DNA of 64,000 nucleotides from Xylophilus sp. GOD-11R (GTDB lineage Bacteria > Pseudomonadota > Gammaproteobacteria > Burkholderiales > Burkholderiaceae_C), in contig NZ_CP137854.1 in the NCBI RefSeq assembly GCF_033546935.1, forward strand, positions 992,001 to 1,056,000. The letters are read 5' to 3'. The notes below the pieces were generated by a model. That model did no database searches, was not told where the DNA came from, and saw only the letters and a program-made list of their open reading frames with translations. Shown piece by piece: positions 1 to 8,651 of the stretch. Each line of letters begins with the position of its first letter. Position 1 is the stretch's first letter. The position numbers and the translations under genes were made by a program.

Positions 1-1
1 T

Positions 2-619
2 TTCCATTACGGCGGTGGCTCCGGCCAGTCCTCGGAGCAGAACGGCGAACAGCAAGGCGATCGATCGGCGGGCATGCGACCGCTACCCAGGCTGGAGGAC
101 GGATTTCTCGACGCGACGACCAAGTCCGCATCGCCACCCTTTGCCAACATGACGGCGTACGCCGCCGGCCTGGCGGAGCGTTGCGGGGTCCATCACGCCA
201 CCCACGGCCAGGAGTCCATGAACGCATTTCTGCGCACCGTGATGGTCGGCCTGCTGCCGAGCTTCATGCGCGACCTGGTCGAACAGATCGCCGAGACCGT
301 CAAGACCGATCGTGCCGGCAAGGGCTTCGATGCGCTCGGCCCCATACGGCTTGCCTGCCAGGAGTTTCTGGACCTGATGCGACCGCTGTATGCGCGTTAC
401 GCGAACGGGCCTTATCTGGTGTCCGACGCCCGCGATGTGCTGTGCGCCGCCCAGGACCTTCTGGCGCAGGAAGCGGATCGATTCGAGCATTCAACGCCAC
501 GCGTGGCGACCTTGCTCACCGACAGTGTCCGCCCCTTGTTGCCTGTACTGGTCATGGCCGGAATGCCCCGCCCGCTTCAGATCGAGGCGTTTGAGCAGCC
601 CGTGGGGAGCGCCGCGTGA
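2..619 (+). CDS. HpaA-like T3SS protein, 5' truncated by window edge
   Basis: The reading frame is open from the first bases of the window, so the true start lies upstream; the first ATG in view is at 74. The visible 205 residues begin with a Gly/Ser/Gln-rich low-complexity stretch and continue as a mostly helical domain. I recognise no catalytic motif. The stop codon overlaps the sctD start (GTGA), so the two are translationally coupled. Position is the main clue: in Xanthomonas-type Hrp2 clusters the gene just before hrpD5 (sctD) is hpaA, a secreted regulator of substrate export. The name is therefore inferred from synteny and not from sequence. It could also be an unrelated accessory gene. 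Confidence 0.5.
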   Translation, partial: FHYGGGSGQSSEQNGEQQGDRSAGMRPLPRLEDGFLDATTKSASPPFANMTAYAAGLAERCGVHHATHGQESMNAFLRTVMVGLLPSFMRDLVEQIAETVKTDRAGKGFDALGPIRLACQEFLDLMRPLYARYANGPYLVSDARDVLCAAQDLLAQEADRFEHSTPRVATLLTDSVRPLLPVLVMAGMPRPLQIEAFEQPVGSAA

Positions 620-1614
620 AGACCTTGCGTGTTCTGGCCGGCCTGCATGCGGGGGCGCGACTGGCATTGGCGCCAGGGCTTTACCGCGTCGGCAGCTCCG
701 CCATAAGCGATGCCCTGTCGACGCCGGACGCCACGCCCATCGAACTGCTGGACTGGACCGAGCCAATGCTGTCGATCGCAGTAGATGCGGCCGGGCGCGT
801 GATCGTATTGCCGTCAGGGGACGAGGCAACCGGGCAAGCCTCACAGGCAGCGGCTGGCGATGCTTGGGCAGACCTGGTTCCGCGCCGGTTCGGCGACGTG
901 GTGCTGTGCGTCGGTGCTTCGGACCAGCCGTGGCCCGACGACGCCCAACTGGTGGCGCTGCTGAACAAGCCGGTTGTCGGTGAATCGAGCGCGCCGGCGA
1001 CGCGCCGCGCCTCGTGGGGCATGCGCGCCGGATTCATCGGCGCCGGATTGCTGGCGGCTGTCAGCGCGCTTTACGGCCGATCCGACGCCCCGACGCACCA
1101 GACGCCGCCGGCGCGCCCCGAACAGGCGGCGCAGTTGCTCAAGCAGAGCCTGGAAAGCCGAGGCTTCAAGGAACTGCAGGTACGCGAGGAGCGCGACGCC
1201 GTGATCCTCGCCGGGCTCGTGCCCGACGCCAACGCCGGTCGCTCCGTGCGCAGCGCGACGCTGGAGGTGGAGCGGACATCCGGCGTACCGGTCGTGATGC
1301 AATGGGAAGTCGCCGACGACATCGCTTCCACGATCGAAGCGGCCTTGCGCCTCCCCGGCGTTCACGCCCGATACGTGGGCGCCGGGCGCTTCGAGATCGA
1401 AGGCATCGTGGCCGATCCCGCCGCGGTTCGCGAGAGCGCTGGACCGCTGACCAAGGATCTGGGGGCGAATGTGAAGGGCATCAATTTTTCCCTGGAGCGC
1501 CGCCACCGGGCGGCCGCACCTTTCAGTTCGGCCATCGTGGCCGACGCCCTGCGCTATTCGGAGCGACCCGACGGCGCCAAGGTGTTCCAGGACAACACCG
1601 CCATAGCGAGGTAG
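616..1614 (+). CDS. sctD: T3SS inner-membrane ring protein SctD (HrpD5-like)
   Basis: A 332-aa single-pass inner-membrane protein that should form the outer ring of the T3SS basal body. Residues 1-100 look like a cytoplasmic FHA-type sandwich (N-terminus LRVLAGLHAGARLAL). One membrane segment lies at about residues 135-153 (GFIGAGLLAAVSALY). A periplasmic part with ring-building modules follows (about 165-300, e.g. VILAGLVPDANAG). The start is GTG at 616, overlapping the upstream stop. The protein is shorter than YscD-type SctD (about 400 aa) but fits the Hrp2 HrpD5 group. Family assignment rests on topology plus position. Confidence 0.75.
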   Translation: MKTLRVLAGLHAGARLALAPGLYRVGSSAISDALSTPDATPIELLDWTEPMLSIAVDAAGRVIVLPSGDEATGQASQAAAGDAWADLVPRRFGDVVLCVGASDQPWPDDAQLVALLNKPVVGESSAPATRRASWGMRAGFIGAGLLAAVSALYGRSDAPTHQTPPARPEQAAQLLKQSLESRGFKELQVREERDAVILAGLVPDANAGRSVRSATLEVERTSGVPVVMQWEVADDIASTIEAALRLPGVHARYVGAGRFEIEGIVADPAAVRESAGPLTKDLGANVKGINFSLERRHRAAAPFSSAIVADALRYSERPDGAKVFQDNTAIAR

Positions 1615-1616
1615 CC

Positions 1617-1862
1617 ATGTTCGAAGTTTTCACCCAGGAACACGAGGACGCCATTGCCCGCCTGACGCAAGGAGTGGCGAGCGACGACGCGACAGGGTTG
1701 GCCGCGGCGATTTCGGCATTGCATGCCTGCCGTCGCGACGTCGTACGTGCGTTGGAGCAGCAGCGCGGTTCCGCCGCTCGTCTTGAATGGCAGACGTTGT
1801 ATGACGGATTAAGCCAACTCTCTGATTTTCTGACGACCGATTGCGAAAAGTCGATCGAATGA
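1617..1862 (+). CDS. small T3SS protein, SctE/HrpD6-like
   Basis: An 81-aa, probably all-helical protein starting 2 bases after the sctD stop, with no signal peptide and no membrane segment. In Xanthomonas-type Hrp2 clusters hrpD5 is followed by a similarly small gene, hrpD6, and then by the pilus gene hrpE. Ysc-type clusters have yscE, a chaperone of the needle subunit, in the same place. Size, helix content and position between sctD and sctF support one of these two roles; the sequence itself carries no diagnostic motif that I recognise. It has the high G+C of its upstream neighbours, unlike the following gene. Confidence 0.55.
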   Translation: MFEVFTQEHEDAIARLTQGVASDDATGLAAAISALHACRRDVVRALEQQRGSAARLEWQTLYDGLSQLSDFLTTDCEKSIE

Positions 1863-1870
1863 ATTACTGA

Positions 1871-1889
1871 TTCATTCTTTTTGAATGAA
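1871..1889 (+). repeat. perfect inverted repeat between sctE-like gene and sctF
   Basis: TTCATTC (1871-1877) and its exact reverse complement GAATGAA (1883-1889) are separated by five T residues. In mRNA this would form a short AU-rich hairpin just after the sctE-like stop codon. It may mark an RNA processing point or protect the downstream sctF message; function is inferred. Confidence 0.5.
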
Positions 1890-1895
1890 GCCGTC

Positions 1896-1915
1896 TCCCG
1901 CGGTTCGGGATTTTT
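1896..1915 (+). terminator. weak intrinsic-terminator-like hairpin upstream of sctF
   Basis: TCCCG (1896-1900), loop CGGTT, CGGGA (1906-1910), then five T residues (1911-1915). The 5-bp GC stem plus T-tract resembles a weak rho-independent terminator or attenuator. The sctF ribosome binding site (GGAG, 1916-1919) begins directly after the T-tract, so the hairpin could also set the 5' end of an sctF message. Confidence 0.4.
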
Positions 1916-1927
1916 GGAGTATTTGAA

Positions 1928-2143
1928 ATGGCATTGCAAATCGGCAACACATTGAGCAATCTTAAAAGTGCATTAGGGAATATCGCGGCTGGAAAAATTC
2001 AGACCAAAATTGCATCTAAGGAGATAGATGAGGCGGCTGAAGACGCCAACACCATTAAAAATGAGGAATCCGCTGCGGCTTTGAAGCGCACCGGTCCGGC
2101 TTATCGACAAAAAGTAGCCGAGAATATATTGCAAACCGTGTAA
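1928..2143 (+). CDS. sctF: T3SS pilus/needle subunit SctF (HrpE/HrpY position)
   Basis: A 71-aa protein with the size and helical-hairpin character of T3SS needle or Hrp pilus subunits. It starts MALQIGNTLSNLKSA, is rich in Ala, Asn, Lys and Glu, has no Cys, no Trp and no signal peptide, and ends in a hydrophobic tail (ENILQTV). It would be exported by the T3SS and polymerise outside the cell. The start ATG has a GGAG site 8 bases upstream. It sits in the hrpE slot, after the hrpD6-like gene and before the hpaB-like chaperone. The gene is visibly poorer in G+C than its neighbours and uses many AAA, ATT and GAT codons, as does the start of the next gene. Confidence 0.7.
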   Translation: MALQIGNTLSNLKSALGNIAAGKIQTKIASKEIDEAAEDANTIKNEESAAALKRTGPAYRQKVAENILQTV

Positions 2144-2215
2144 CTGGTGCGCTAAAGCTCTCTCAACCGCCGAACTCGCTAACCACGCATTCGGCGCTCT
2201 CTTAATCAATAACCT

Positions 2216-2671
2216 ATGGCAGAAGAAGACAAGTTGACAGATCTCCTTCGTGAATTCTGCGATACGGTCGGTCTGTATCCGCCGGAAATACTCAGGAGGA
2301 AACAGGTGCAAGTCAAAGGGATGGAAGTGAATTTCACTCGCCCTGCCGCAGGAGCCGAGCATTTTTTCTTTTCCTATCAGTTCGGCGCTATCGCCGCTGG
2401 ACGCACCCTGAAGGTTTTCCGCTTGATGCTGGAGGCCAATATTCTCGTTTATGCCAAGGACGACGCCGTCATCGGCATGGACCCTGATACAGGTGGGGTT
2501 GTGCTTTCGGTGCGTGGAACGTTCGGGCCTGGCGCCACGGGTCGATGGCTGGCCGATACCCTTGCACATTTTGCCGAGCATGCGATCTATTGGCGAAAGA
2601 ATATCTTGGACTGCATCGACGAAATGTTTAATGGAATCTCGTCAGGAAAATACCAATGGATGCGCGCCTGA
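2216..2671 (+). CDS. hpaB: CesT-family T3SS chaperone, HpaB-like
   Basis: A 151-aa acidic protein with the layout of class I T3SS chaperones: an N-terminal helix (DKLTDLLREFCDTVG), a strand-rich core (KVFRLMLEANILVYAKDD, then GVVLSVRGTFG), and a long C-terminal helix. It should bind effectors in the cytoplasm and escort them to the ATPase SctN. The gene lies directly after the pilus gene, which is where hpaB, the general effector chaperone, sits in Xanthomonas-type clusters, and the length is close to HpaB. The CesT fold is suggested by sequence; the HpaB identity is inferred from position. Confidence 0.65.
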   Translation: MAEEDKLTDLLREFCDTVGLYPPEILRRKQVQVKGMEVNFTRPAAGAEHFFFSYQFGAIAAGRTLKVFRLMLEANILVYAKDDAVIGMDPDTGGVVLSVRGTFGPGATGRWLADTLAHFAEHAIYWRKNILDCIDEMFNGISSGKYQWMRA

Positions 2672-3147
2672 ATACGCCGATACCCGCCGACGCTGCTGCC
2701 CGTTCTCGAATGGCGCGCACGATGGTCCGTGCCGTCATTCCGATGATGCAAAGTTCAACGCCGCATGGCGCTCAGCTGCTGCTGCGGTGCATTGCCATTC
2801 TGGCGCCCCAAAGCGACCGACGAGAACTTCAGGCCCTCGTCCATTTCGGGCTCGGTGAATATGTAGAAGCCATGCAGATCTGGAGCGGTTTGGATGATCC
2901 GAGCTGTCAGGCATTGGCGGTGCTGTGTCAGCAGTCGCTCGGCGAGCCGAGCTGGTGGGGCGCCGCACGGGAGCTCTATGAAAACGGTGACCAGGCTGTT
3001 CGCGAAATCATCGGCCCCGCACTCGGAATGGGGCGCGAGGTCCAGGACGCCGCCCAGGCCATGAGGACAACCCCGGATCAGCCTGAGGTGCGCTTGCCCG
3101 CGCCCGATCACCGGGCCACATCTTTCAACTTTTCGCTGAGGGCTTGA
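2656..3147 (+). CDS. TPR-like T3SS protein, HrpB1/SctG-like
   Basis: A 163-aa helical protein whose start overlaps the chaperone gene by 16 bases. The core (LLLRCIAILAPQSDRRELQ, then FGLGEYVEAMQIWSGL and ALAVLCQQSLGEPSW) is a run of tetratricopeptide-like helix pairs, as in YscG and HrpB1/HrpK-type proteins. HrpB1 precedes hrpB2 (sctI) in Hrp2 clusters, exactly as here. HrpB1-type proteins are reported in the periplasm and needed for pilus assembly, whereas YscG is a needle chaperone; I cannot decide between the two. The C-terminal 35 residues are Pro-rich and probably disordered. Confidence 0.6.
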   Translation: MDARLNTPIPADAAARSRMARTMVRAVIPMMQSSTPHGAQLLLRCIAILAPQSDRRELQALVHFGLGEYVEAMQIWSGLDDPSCQALAVLCQQSLGEPSWWGAARELYENGDQAVREIIGPALGMGREVQDAAQAMRTTPDQPEVRLPAPDHRATSFNFSLRA

Positions 3148-3149
3148 CC

Positions 3150-3518
3150 ATGAATCCAATCGCAGCTGACGCCGGTACTGTGCCTTCCGCAACAGCCGGC
3201 ATTCTTCCCGATGCCCGTTCTGCAGCCCAGCTGGCATCGGGTGAATTCGACCAATGGATGGACGGTCTGACCGCCACGGCGCCACCTCGGCCGCCGTCCT
3301 TGCTCGGCAGCATGGTCCGCATGCCGTCCGACATGAGCAACCAAGTCATGGCTTCGGTGACGGCACCGCCTCCGCCGAACATGTCGTTGGTGCAGACGAT
3401 CAGGGACGCCGCGCAGAAAAGCGTCGACCTGAACAACATGAAGACGCTCAACAGTCTGGTGATTTCAGCCGCCAAGCTGACCCGCAAGACCGTTGAGACC
3501 GTGCTGAACAACAAATGA
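3150..3518 (+). CDS. sctI: T3SS inner-rod protein SctI (HrpB2-like)
   Basis: A 122-aa protein with a Pro/Ala-rich N-terminal half and an amphipathic C-terminal helix (about residues 78-120; VQTIRDAAQKSVDLNNMKTL). This is the usual layout of inner-rod subunits, which connect the export gate to the needle. The ATG at 3150, 2 bases after the upstream stop, is preferred to the TTG at 3144, which would overlap that stop. It is followed with ATGA overlap by sctJ, matching the order hrpB1-hrpB2-hrcJ. Confidence 0.7.
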   Translation: MNPIAADAGTVPSATAGILPDARSAAQLASGEFDQWMDGLTATAPPRPPSLLGSMVRMPSDMSNQVMASVTAPPPPNMSLVQTIRDAAQKSVDLNNMKTLNSLVISAAKLTRKTVETVLNNK

Positions 3519-4327
3519 GCACGACCCTCCTGCGCCTGCGGCGTGTCGCCCTCTGCCTGCTGGTGGTCACGCTCTGCGCCTGCCGGTCGGATCTGTTCAC
3601 CGCCATGAGCGAGCCCGATTGCAACGAGGCCTTGGCCGTGCTGCTGTCGGCCGGCATCGCCGCCGACAAGGCCAGCCCCGACAACGGCAAGACCTGGAAC
3701 CTCCGGGTGCCCGAAGACCGCATCGTGCGCGCCCTGGAACTGCTGCGTGAACGCGGCCTGCCGCGCAGCCACTTCTCCAGCCTGGGCGAGCTGTTCAAGA
3801 AAGACGGACTCATCTCCACGCCGGTCGAGGAGCGGGTGCGCTTCGTCCACGGCATCTCCCAGGAACTGTCCGAAACGCTGTCGCGCATGGACGGTGTGAT
3901 CGTGGCACGGGTCCACATCGTGCTGCCCAACAACGATCCGCTGGCCACCGAAGTCAAGCCCTCGAGCGCTTCGGTGTTCATCAAGTACCGGCCGGACCTG
4001 GCGGTCTCCAGCCTGATGTCGCCGGTGAAGAACCTGGTGGCCCACAGCGTCGAGGGTTTGAGCTACGAACAGGTCAGTGTGACCTTCGTGCCGGGCGATC
4101 CGGCGGCCCCGAGCCTGCCCGACCCGTCCGAATCCGGTACGACGCTGGCGGTCGCCCTGGCGCTGCTCGGCTCCCTGCTGGCGTGCCTGGGCCTGCTGAC
4201 CGGCTGGGCGTGGAAACGCCCCGAGCGGGCGGCGCGCGGGATCTGGCCGATGCCGGTCATCCTGCGGACCTTGCGCCGGTTGGGCCTGGTACGGCAGACG
4301 CCCGCTCGCGCCGAGGTGGTGGCATGA
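3515..4327 (+). CDS. sctJ: T3SS inner-ring lipoprotein SctJ (HrcJ)
   Basis: A 270-aa YscJ/FliF-family lipoprotein forming the inner-membrane ring of the basal body. The N-terminus is a lipoprotein signal with lipobox LCAC, the modified Cys being residue 23. Ring-building domain 1 (ALAVLLSAGIAADKAS; SHFSSLGELF) and domain 2 (VARVHIVLPNN; SASVFIKYRPDL) follow. A C-terminal membrane segment lies at about residues 207-230. The length fits the family. ATGA overlaps with sctI and sctK show one operon with tight coupling. Confidence 0.93.
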   Translation: MSTTLLRLRRVALCLLVVTLCACRSDLFTAMSEPDCNEALAVLLSAGIAADKASPDNGKTWNLRVPEDRIVRALELLRERGLPRSHFSSLGELFKKDGLISTPVEERVRFVHGISQELSETLSRMDGVIVARVHIVLPNNDPLATEVKPSSASVFIKYRPDLAVSSLMSPVKNLVAHSVEGLSYEQVSVTFVPGDPAAPSLPDPSESGTTLAVALALLGSLLACLGLLTGWAWKRPERAARGIWPMPVILRTLRRLGLVRQTPARAEVVA

Positions 4328-4980
4328 CCATCGTCCTGCGTGCCGGCACGTCGCACGACACGACGATGCAGCGCTTTCGCTCGTACGCCGAGGCCTTGCG
4401 CCAACTGCCGTCGTGGGTGCATCCGAGCTGGCGCGACAGCTTCGGCATCGGCCTGGCGGCCACCACGACGCCCGCCGGCGCGGCCCGTCTGGCGGTGGCG
4501 CTCGGCGTGGAAACGCCGGACGCCGAGGCTTTCGACCACGCTGCCCATCGCATCGCGGCGCTGCCGTCCCGGCTGGTGTGCCGCGTGCTGCGTACGCGAG
4601 GCCTGCTCAGGCACCGCCCCGCCTTGCGGCGCTGCCTCGACCAGTCCGTGCGCGGGCGTTTGGCCGAATGGGTGCATCCGACCGTGTTCGAAACGATCCT
4701 GCGCGAGTCTTCCGATGGCATGGAGCGCGACGCCGACGGCCTGCCTTTGCCGGGAGCCGAGGCGGTGCCCGACAGCCTGGCCTGGGAGGGCTTCTGTCTG
4801 TTCGAACGCGACGGCGTCTGGTCCGAGCGCGGCCTGCTGCAATGGCTGCGGCTCGGTTTTGCGAAGAACCTGGGCCGCCCGTCGGATCTCGATGATTTTC
4901 CAGGTGCGCGCGACGGTAGCGCGTGGGTCGTGCAACGCCTGGATCGGCTGGTACCGGAGGCGCCATGGCTGTGTGGCTGA
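4324..4980 (+). CDS. sctK: T3SS sorting-platform protein SctK (HrpB4-like)
   Basis: A 218-aa basic cytoplasmic protein between sctJ and sctL, the position of hrpB4/yscK. SctK proteins link the SctQ-SctL-SctN sorting platform to the ring. The sequence is poorly conserved in general. Visible here are Trp-rich patches (LPSWVHPSWRDSFGIGL; ERGLLQWLRLGFAKNLG) similar to the PSWxxxxW style of HrpB4. The ATG at 4324 overlaps the sctJ stop and is chosen over the in-frame upstream extension, which lies inside sctJ. Confidence 0.7.
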   Translation: MTIVLRAGTSHDTTMQRFRSYAEALRQLPSWVHPSWRDSFGIGLAATTTPAGAARLAVALGVETPDAEAFDHAAHRIAALPSRLVCRVLRTRGLLRHRPALRRCLDQSVRGRLAEWVHPTVFETILRESSDGMERDADGLPLPGAEAVPDSLAWEGFCLFERDGVWSERGLLQWLRLGFAKNLGRPSDLDDFPGARDGSAWVVQRLDRLVPEAPWLCG

Positions 4981-5960
4981 AATGCGGGCGCGTCGATGTC
5001 GCCTTCGAGGACGACATCATTCCCCACGAAGCGATGGAATCGCTGGCGAGCATCGAGGGTCTCGAGGCCGCGGCCGCCGACCTGCTCGCCGCCATGAAGG
5101 CCACCGCCCAGGCGGAGGCCGCCGACATTGTGGCCAGGGCGCAGACCGAGGCGACGGCCTTGATCGACAAGGCCCGCGAGGACGCCGCCGCGAGTCGGCG
5201 ACTGGGCTATGCGCAGGGTCGTCGCGACGCCGTTCGCCAATGGCATGCCGACGCACGACGTCAGCGCGAGCGGGCGGCCGGGCGCTTCGGTTCGACTCGC
5301 GAGACCCTGGCCGACATGGTGAGCCAGGCCACCGCCAGCCTGGTGCAGAACGAGTCGTCCACCTATATGTCGGCAGCGCTACAGGCGCTCGATGCGCTGG
5401 CCGAGCGCGACCTCGCGCTCACCGTCGCGATCCACCCCGACGACCAGGCAGTGGCCCAGGAGGCGATCGACAGGATGAAGCCACTCTGGCGTGAGGGCAC
5501 GGTGGTGAAGCTCGTCTTGTCCGACCAGGCCGAGCGCGGTCATTGCATCTGCGAGTCGGCACAGGGTTATGTCGACGCCAGCCTGTCGGTACAACTGGCC
5601 ACCTTGCGCCAGGCAGCGCTCGGCGCTCTCGACGGACTGCGTTTGCCGGACGACCTGGACGACGTCGCCGAGCCGGGCTCCGTCGCGGCCGCCACGGTTG
5701 CGCCGCCACTCATGCCCATGCCCACGCCGCGTTCGATGGTGGAGCCGCCGCCTGGTTTCGACCTCAGGCGCGCCGGCATCGCGCCTTATCCGGGAGGCTC
5801 CGCGTTTCCGGGGCTGCCCGCCTTCGATGACGAGTACGACGATCTGGACGACTTCGACGACGAGCCCGACGGGCACGATGAACCCGGCGATCCGGATCGG
5901 GCCGAGCGCGTGGCCGGGCTGGGCCGCCTGGCGCGCGGCCAGGCAGGAGGCAACTGGTGA
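4965..5960 (+). CDS. sctL: T3SS stator protein SctL (HrpB5-like), long acidic tail
   Basis: A 331-aa FliH/YscL-type stator that should bind and restrain the ATPase SctN. Residues 25-110 form an Ala/Glu/Arg-rich coiled coil ([20 protein letters not shown]). The FliH-like C-terminal domain spans about 115-230 (e.g. [20 protein letters not shown]). A further ~100 residues follow the domain: a Pro-rich linker and then a strongly acidic segment near residues 287-315 ([20 protein letters not shown]). That tail makes the protein longer than typical SctL (about 210-230 aa). The start ATG lies within the end of sctK; the stop overlaps the sctN GTG. Confidence 0.85.
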   Translation: MAVWLKCGRVDVAFEDDIIPHEAMESLASIEGLEAAAADLLAAMKATAQAEAADIVARAQTEATALIDKAREDAAASRRLGYAQGRRDAVRQWHADARRQRERAAGRFGSTRETLADMVSQATASLVQNESSTYMSAALQALDALAERDLALTVAIHPDDQAVAQEAIDRMKPLWREGTVVKLVLSDQAERGHCICESAQGYVDASLSVQLATLRQAALGALDGLRLPDDLDDVAEPGSVAAATVAPPLMPMPTPRSMVEPPPGFDLRRAGIAPYPGGSAFPGLPAFDDEYDDLDDFDDEPDGHDEPGDPDRAERVAGLGRLARGQAGGNW

Positions 5961-7249
5961 ACGCGGCGGTGCAGGCGCCGGCGTTGCGCTGGAAGCCGGC
6001 CGTCACGACCGCCGGCAAGATCGTCGAGGTCATCGGCACGCTGGTGCGCGCGAGCGGACTCGACGCGGTCTGCGGTGAACTGCGCGACCGCTCCGGCAAG
6101 CTGCTGCAGTACGCCGAGGTGGTCGGTTTCTCAGCCGACCATGCCTTGCTCATGCCCATGGGTGGCGCCACCGGGCTTTCGCGTTCCACGTTGGTGATCG
6201 GCACCGGCCGGCCCTTGCAGGTGAAGGTCGGCCAGGGTCTGCTGGGACGCGTGGTGGATGTGCTGGGCGAGCCTATCGACGGCCGCGGGCCGGTGGTGAC
6301 GACCGAGGAGCGCTCGATGATGTGCGCGCCGCCGGCGCCGATGGACCGGCCGATGATCTCCCGGCCGCTGCACACCGGCGTGCGGTGCGTCGACGGCCTG
6401 CTGACGCTCGGCGAAGGCCAGCGCATGGGCATCTTCGCGCCAGCGGGTACCGGCAAGAGCACCTTGCTGTCGATGTTCGCGCGCGGTGCGCGCTGCGACG
6501 TGAACGTGATCGCGCTCATCGGCGAACGCGGTCGGGAAGTGCGTGAATTCGTGGAACGGGTGCTAGGCCCCGAAGGCATGCGGCGCAGCGTGGTGGTATG
6601 CGCCACCTCGGACCGATCCTCGGTGGAACGGGCCAAGGCCGCGCACGTGGGCACTGCGGTCGCGGAGTATTTCCGCGACCAGGGCTTGAAGGTGCTGCTG
6701 ATGATGGATTCGGTGACCCGCTTCGCCCGGGCGCAGCGCGAGATCGGCCTGGCCGCCGGCGAGCCACCGACGCGGCGCGGTTTTCCGCCCTCCATCTTTG
6801 CCGAGCTGCCCCGGCTGCTCGAGCGACCGGGCCTGTCGCCGCGCGGATCCATCACCGCGCTCTACACCATCCTGGCCGAGGACGACAGCGGCTCCGACCC
6901 GATCGCCGAGGAAGTGCGCGGCATCCTGGACGGCCACATGGTGCTGTCGCGAGAAATCGCCGCGCGCAACCACTATCCCGCAATCGACGTGCCGGCCAGC
7001 CTCAGCCGTGTGATGTCCGAGGTGGTCGATCCGCACCAGATGGAATCGGCCGGCCGTGTCCGGCGTCTGCTCGCGCGCTACCGCGAAGTCGAGACGCTGG
7101 TGCGTATCGGTGAATACAAGGCCGGAAGCGACCGCGAGGTGGACGAAGCGATCGAACGGCACGACGAGATCCAGCGCTTTCTGGCGCAGCCGGTCACCGA
7201 GATCGTGGATTTCTACGAAACCCTCGATGCGCTGGAGGCGCTGGGGTGA
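5957..7249 (+). CDS. sctN: T3SS ATPase SctN (HrcN)
   Basis: A 430-aa hexameric ATPase of the F1-beta/FliI family that unfolds and unloads substrates at the base of the export gate. The Walker A motif is at residues 161-169 (APAGTGKST), Walker B near 244-248 (LLMMD), and the family signature [10 protein letters not shown] lies near residue 348. [18 protein letters not shown] is typical of SctN/FliI. Length is normal. The start is GTG at 5957, overlapping the sctL stop. The downstream sctT overlaps its stop, which leaves no room for the coiled-coil SctO/HrpB7 gene usually found here. Confidence 0.97.
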   Translation: MNAAVQAPALRWKPAVTTAGKIVEVIGTLVRASGLDAVCGELRDRSGKLLQYAEVVGFSADHALLMPMGGATGLSRSTLVIGTGRPLQVKVGQGLLGRVVDVLGEPIDGRGPVVTTEERSMMCAPPAPMDRPMISRPLHTGVRCVDGLLTLGEGQRMGIFAPAGTGKSTLLSMFARGARCDVNVIALIGERGREVREFVERVLGPEGMRRSVVVCATSDRSSVERAKAAHVGTAVAEYFRDQGLKVLLMMDSVTRFARAQREIGLAAGEPPTRRGFPPSIFAELPRLLERPGLSPRGSITALYTILAEDDSGSDPIAEEVRGILDGHMVLSREIAARNHYPAIDVPASLSRVMSEVVDPHQMESAGRVRRLLARYREVETLVRIGEYKAGSDREVDEAIERHDEIQRFLAQPVTEIVDFYETLDALEALG

Positions 7250-8052
7250 TCGGCGACTCGCTCTACGACCTGCTCGTCCACATCCAGGTGTGGGGCGCGA
7301 TGGTGCTGCTTTTCGCGATCCGTCCGGCGGTGTGCTTCATGGTGCTGCCGGCCACCGACGAACCCGCCATGACCGCGACCATCCGCCATCTGCTGGGGGT
7401 CGTCTTCGCGATCCATGTGGCCGCCGGCGCGTCGCCTGCCGACTTCATAACGGCGGCGACGCCGCAGGGCCTCATCACCATGGCGCTGCGGGAAGCGCTG
7501 ATCGGCTTCACCATCGGCTTCGCCGCAGGCCAGGGTTTCTGGATCGCCCAATCGGTGGGCGCGCTGGTCGACAACCTGGCGGGCTTCAACAACGTGCAGC
7601 TCATCAACCCGTCGAGCTCGGAGCAGAGCACGCCGGTGTCGGACACCCTGCTGCAGATGTTCATCGCGGTGTTCTGGGCTTCCGGCGGCATGCTGGTGCT
7701 GCTGGGCGTGATGGGACAGACCTACCTCTGGTGGCCGGTGCTCGACGCCACGCCGCAATGGCCGCGGTTTCCCGAGGCCTTCGCCGAGATCCAGCTGAGC
7801 CATCTGGCACGCACGACGGTGTCGCTCGCCATGCCCATCCTGTTCCTGCTGGCATTCGTCGACGTGGGCCTGGGCATGGTGTCGCGCGCGGCCAAGAACG
7901 TCGACACCTCGCCGCTGGGCACGCCCCTGAAGAGCGCCATCGCCATGCTGTCGATGGTGCTCTTCAGCAGCGTGTTTCTCGCCGACATCCGCCAATACCT
8001 CTCGCTGGCCGACCTGCCCGCGATGGTGGCCAAGTGGCACAGCATGCGATGA
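7246..8052 (+). CDS. sctT: T3SS export-gate protein SctT (HrcT)
   Basis: A 268-aa polytopic inner-membrane protein of the FliR/SctT family, part of the export gate with SctR and SctS. Several hydrophobic helices are visible ([53 protein letters not shown]). The conserved motif [19 protein letters not shown] marks the family. It starts with GTG overlapping the sctN stop. Its partners SctR and SctS are not in the window. Confidence 0.93.
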   Translation: MIGDSLYDLLVHIQVWGAMVLLFAIRPAVCFMVLPATDEPAMTATIRHLLGVVFAIHVAAGASPADFITAATPQGLITMALREALIGFTIGFAAGQGFWIAQSVGALVDNLAGFNNVQLINPSSSEQSTPVSDTLLQMFIAVFWASGGMLVLLGVMGQTYLWWPVLDATPQWPRFPEAFAEIQLSHLARTTVSLAMPILFLLAFVDVGLGMVSRAAKNVDTSPLGTPLKSAIAMLSMVLFSSVFLADIRQYLSLADLPAMVAKWHSMR

Positions 8053-8636
8053 GCGGTTCGGACTTCCTCCCGTCGCCTATCCGCGTGGCGCCGCCTCCTG
8101 CGCCGCCGCCAACGCCTCCGCGCTACCAGGCGCCCATGGCGCCGGCGCCGCTGCCCAGACCACCGATTCCGTGGCGCAACGCAGCCACCGCCGCAGAAAG
8201 CGCATCGGCTTCGCAGCGCGACGGCCTGAGGGCATCGCTTGTCCTGGCAGCACCCGAGTCAGGGCAACAGGGCGGGCAGGGCAGTGGAGAAGGAGACGGC
8301 CAGGACGGCAACGATGCCGCCAGTGCCTTGCCGGGCGATGCGGCAGACATCGAACAGCCGGATGTCGACCCGCGCGTTCGTTATGTCGGCGAAACGATCG
8401 GCATGGTCTGCCGCTTCGAGCAGGCGCAGTGCGTCTGGAGCGCCCGGATTCCGCTCGACCCGGACCTGTTGCCGGCCACCGTGCTGCACCTGGCTTACTC
8501 GCCCGGCCTGCTGGCCTTGCGATTCGAGACCACCGACTGGGACGCCCGGGCTTTGCTCCACGCCCATGCGCTCGCGCTGGAGCGCTTGGTGGCGGCCGAG
8601 CTGCCGGCAGGCTTTTCCATCAGCGTGAGTCTCTGA
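8049..8636 (+). CDS. SctP/HpaP-like substrate-switch protein
   Basis: A 195-aa protein overlapping the sctT stop by 4 bases. The N-terminal third is Pro-rich (PPPAPPPTPPRYQ) and low-complexity, and the middle is Gly/Gln/Asp-rich. The C-terminal ~70 residues form a compact strand-helix domain (IPLDPDLLPATVLHLAYS; LLALRFETTDWDARALLHAH) resembling the T3S4 domain of YscP/HrpP/HpaC-type proteins, which switch export from pilus subunits to later substrates. Position at the end of the operon fits. The domain call is by eye, so moderate confidence. Confidence 0.6.
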   Translation: MSGSDFLPSPIRVAPPPAPPPTPPRYQAPMAPAPLPRPPIPWRNAATAAESASASQRDGLRASLVLAAPESGQQGGQGSGEGDGQDGNDAASALPGDAADIEQPDVDPRVRYVGETIGMVCRFEQAQCVWSARIPLDPDLLPATVLHLAYSPGLLALRFETTDWDARALLHAHALALERLVAAELPAGFSISVSL

Positions 8637-8651
8637 GCCTCCAGGCGTCCG

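Noticed and set aside
2144..2215. PIP box upstream of the hpaB-like chaperone gene.
   Set aside because: Only a single TTCGG half-site (about 2188) is present; the expected second half-site is missing.
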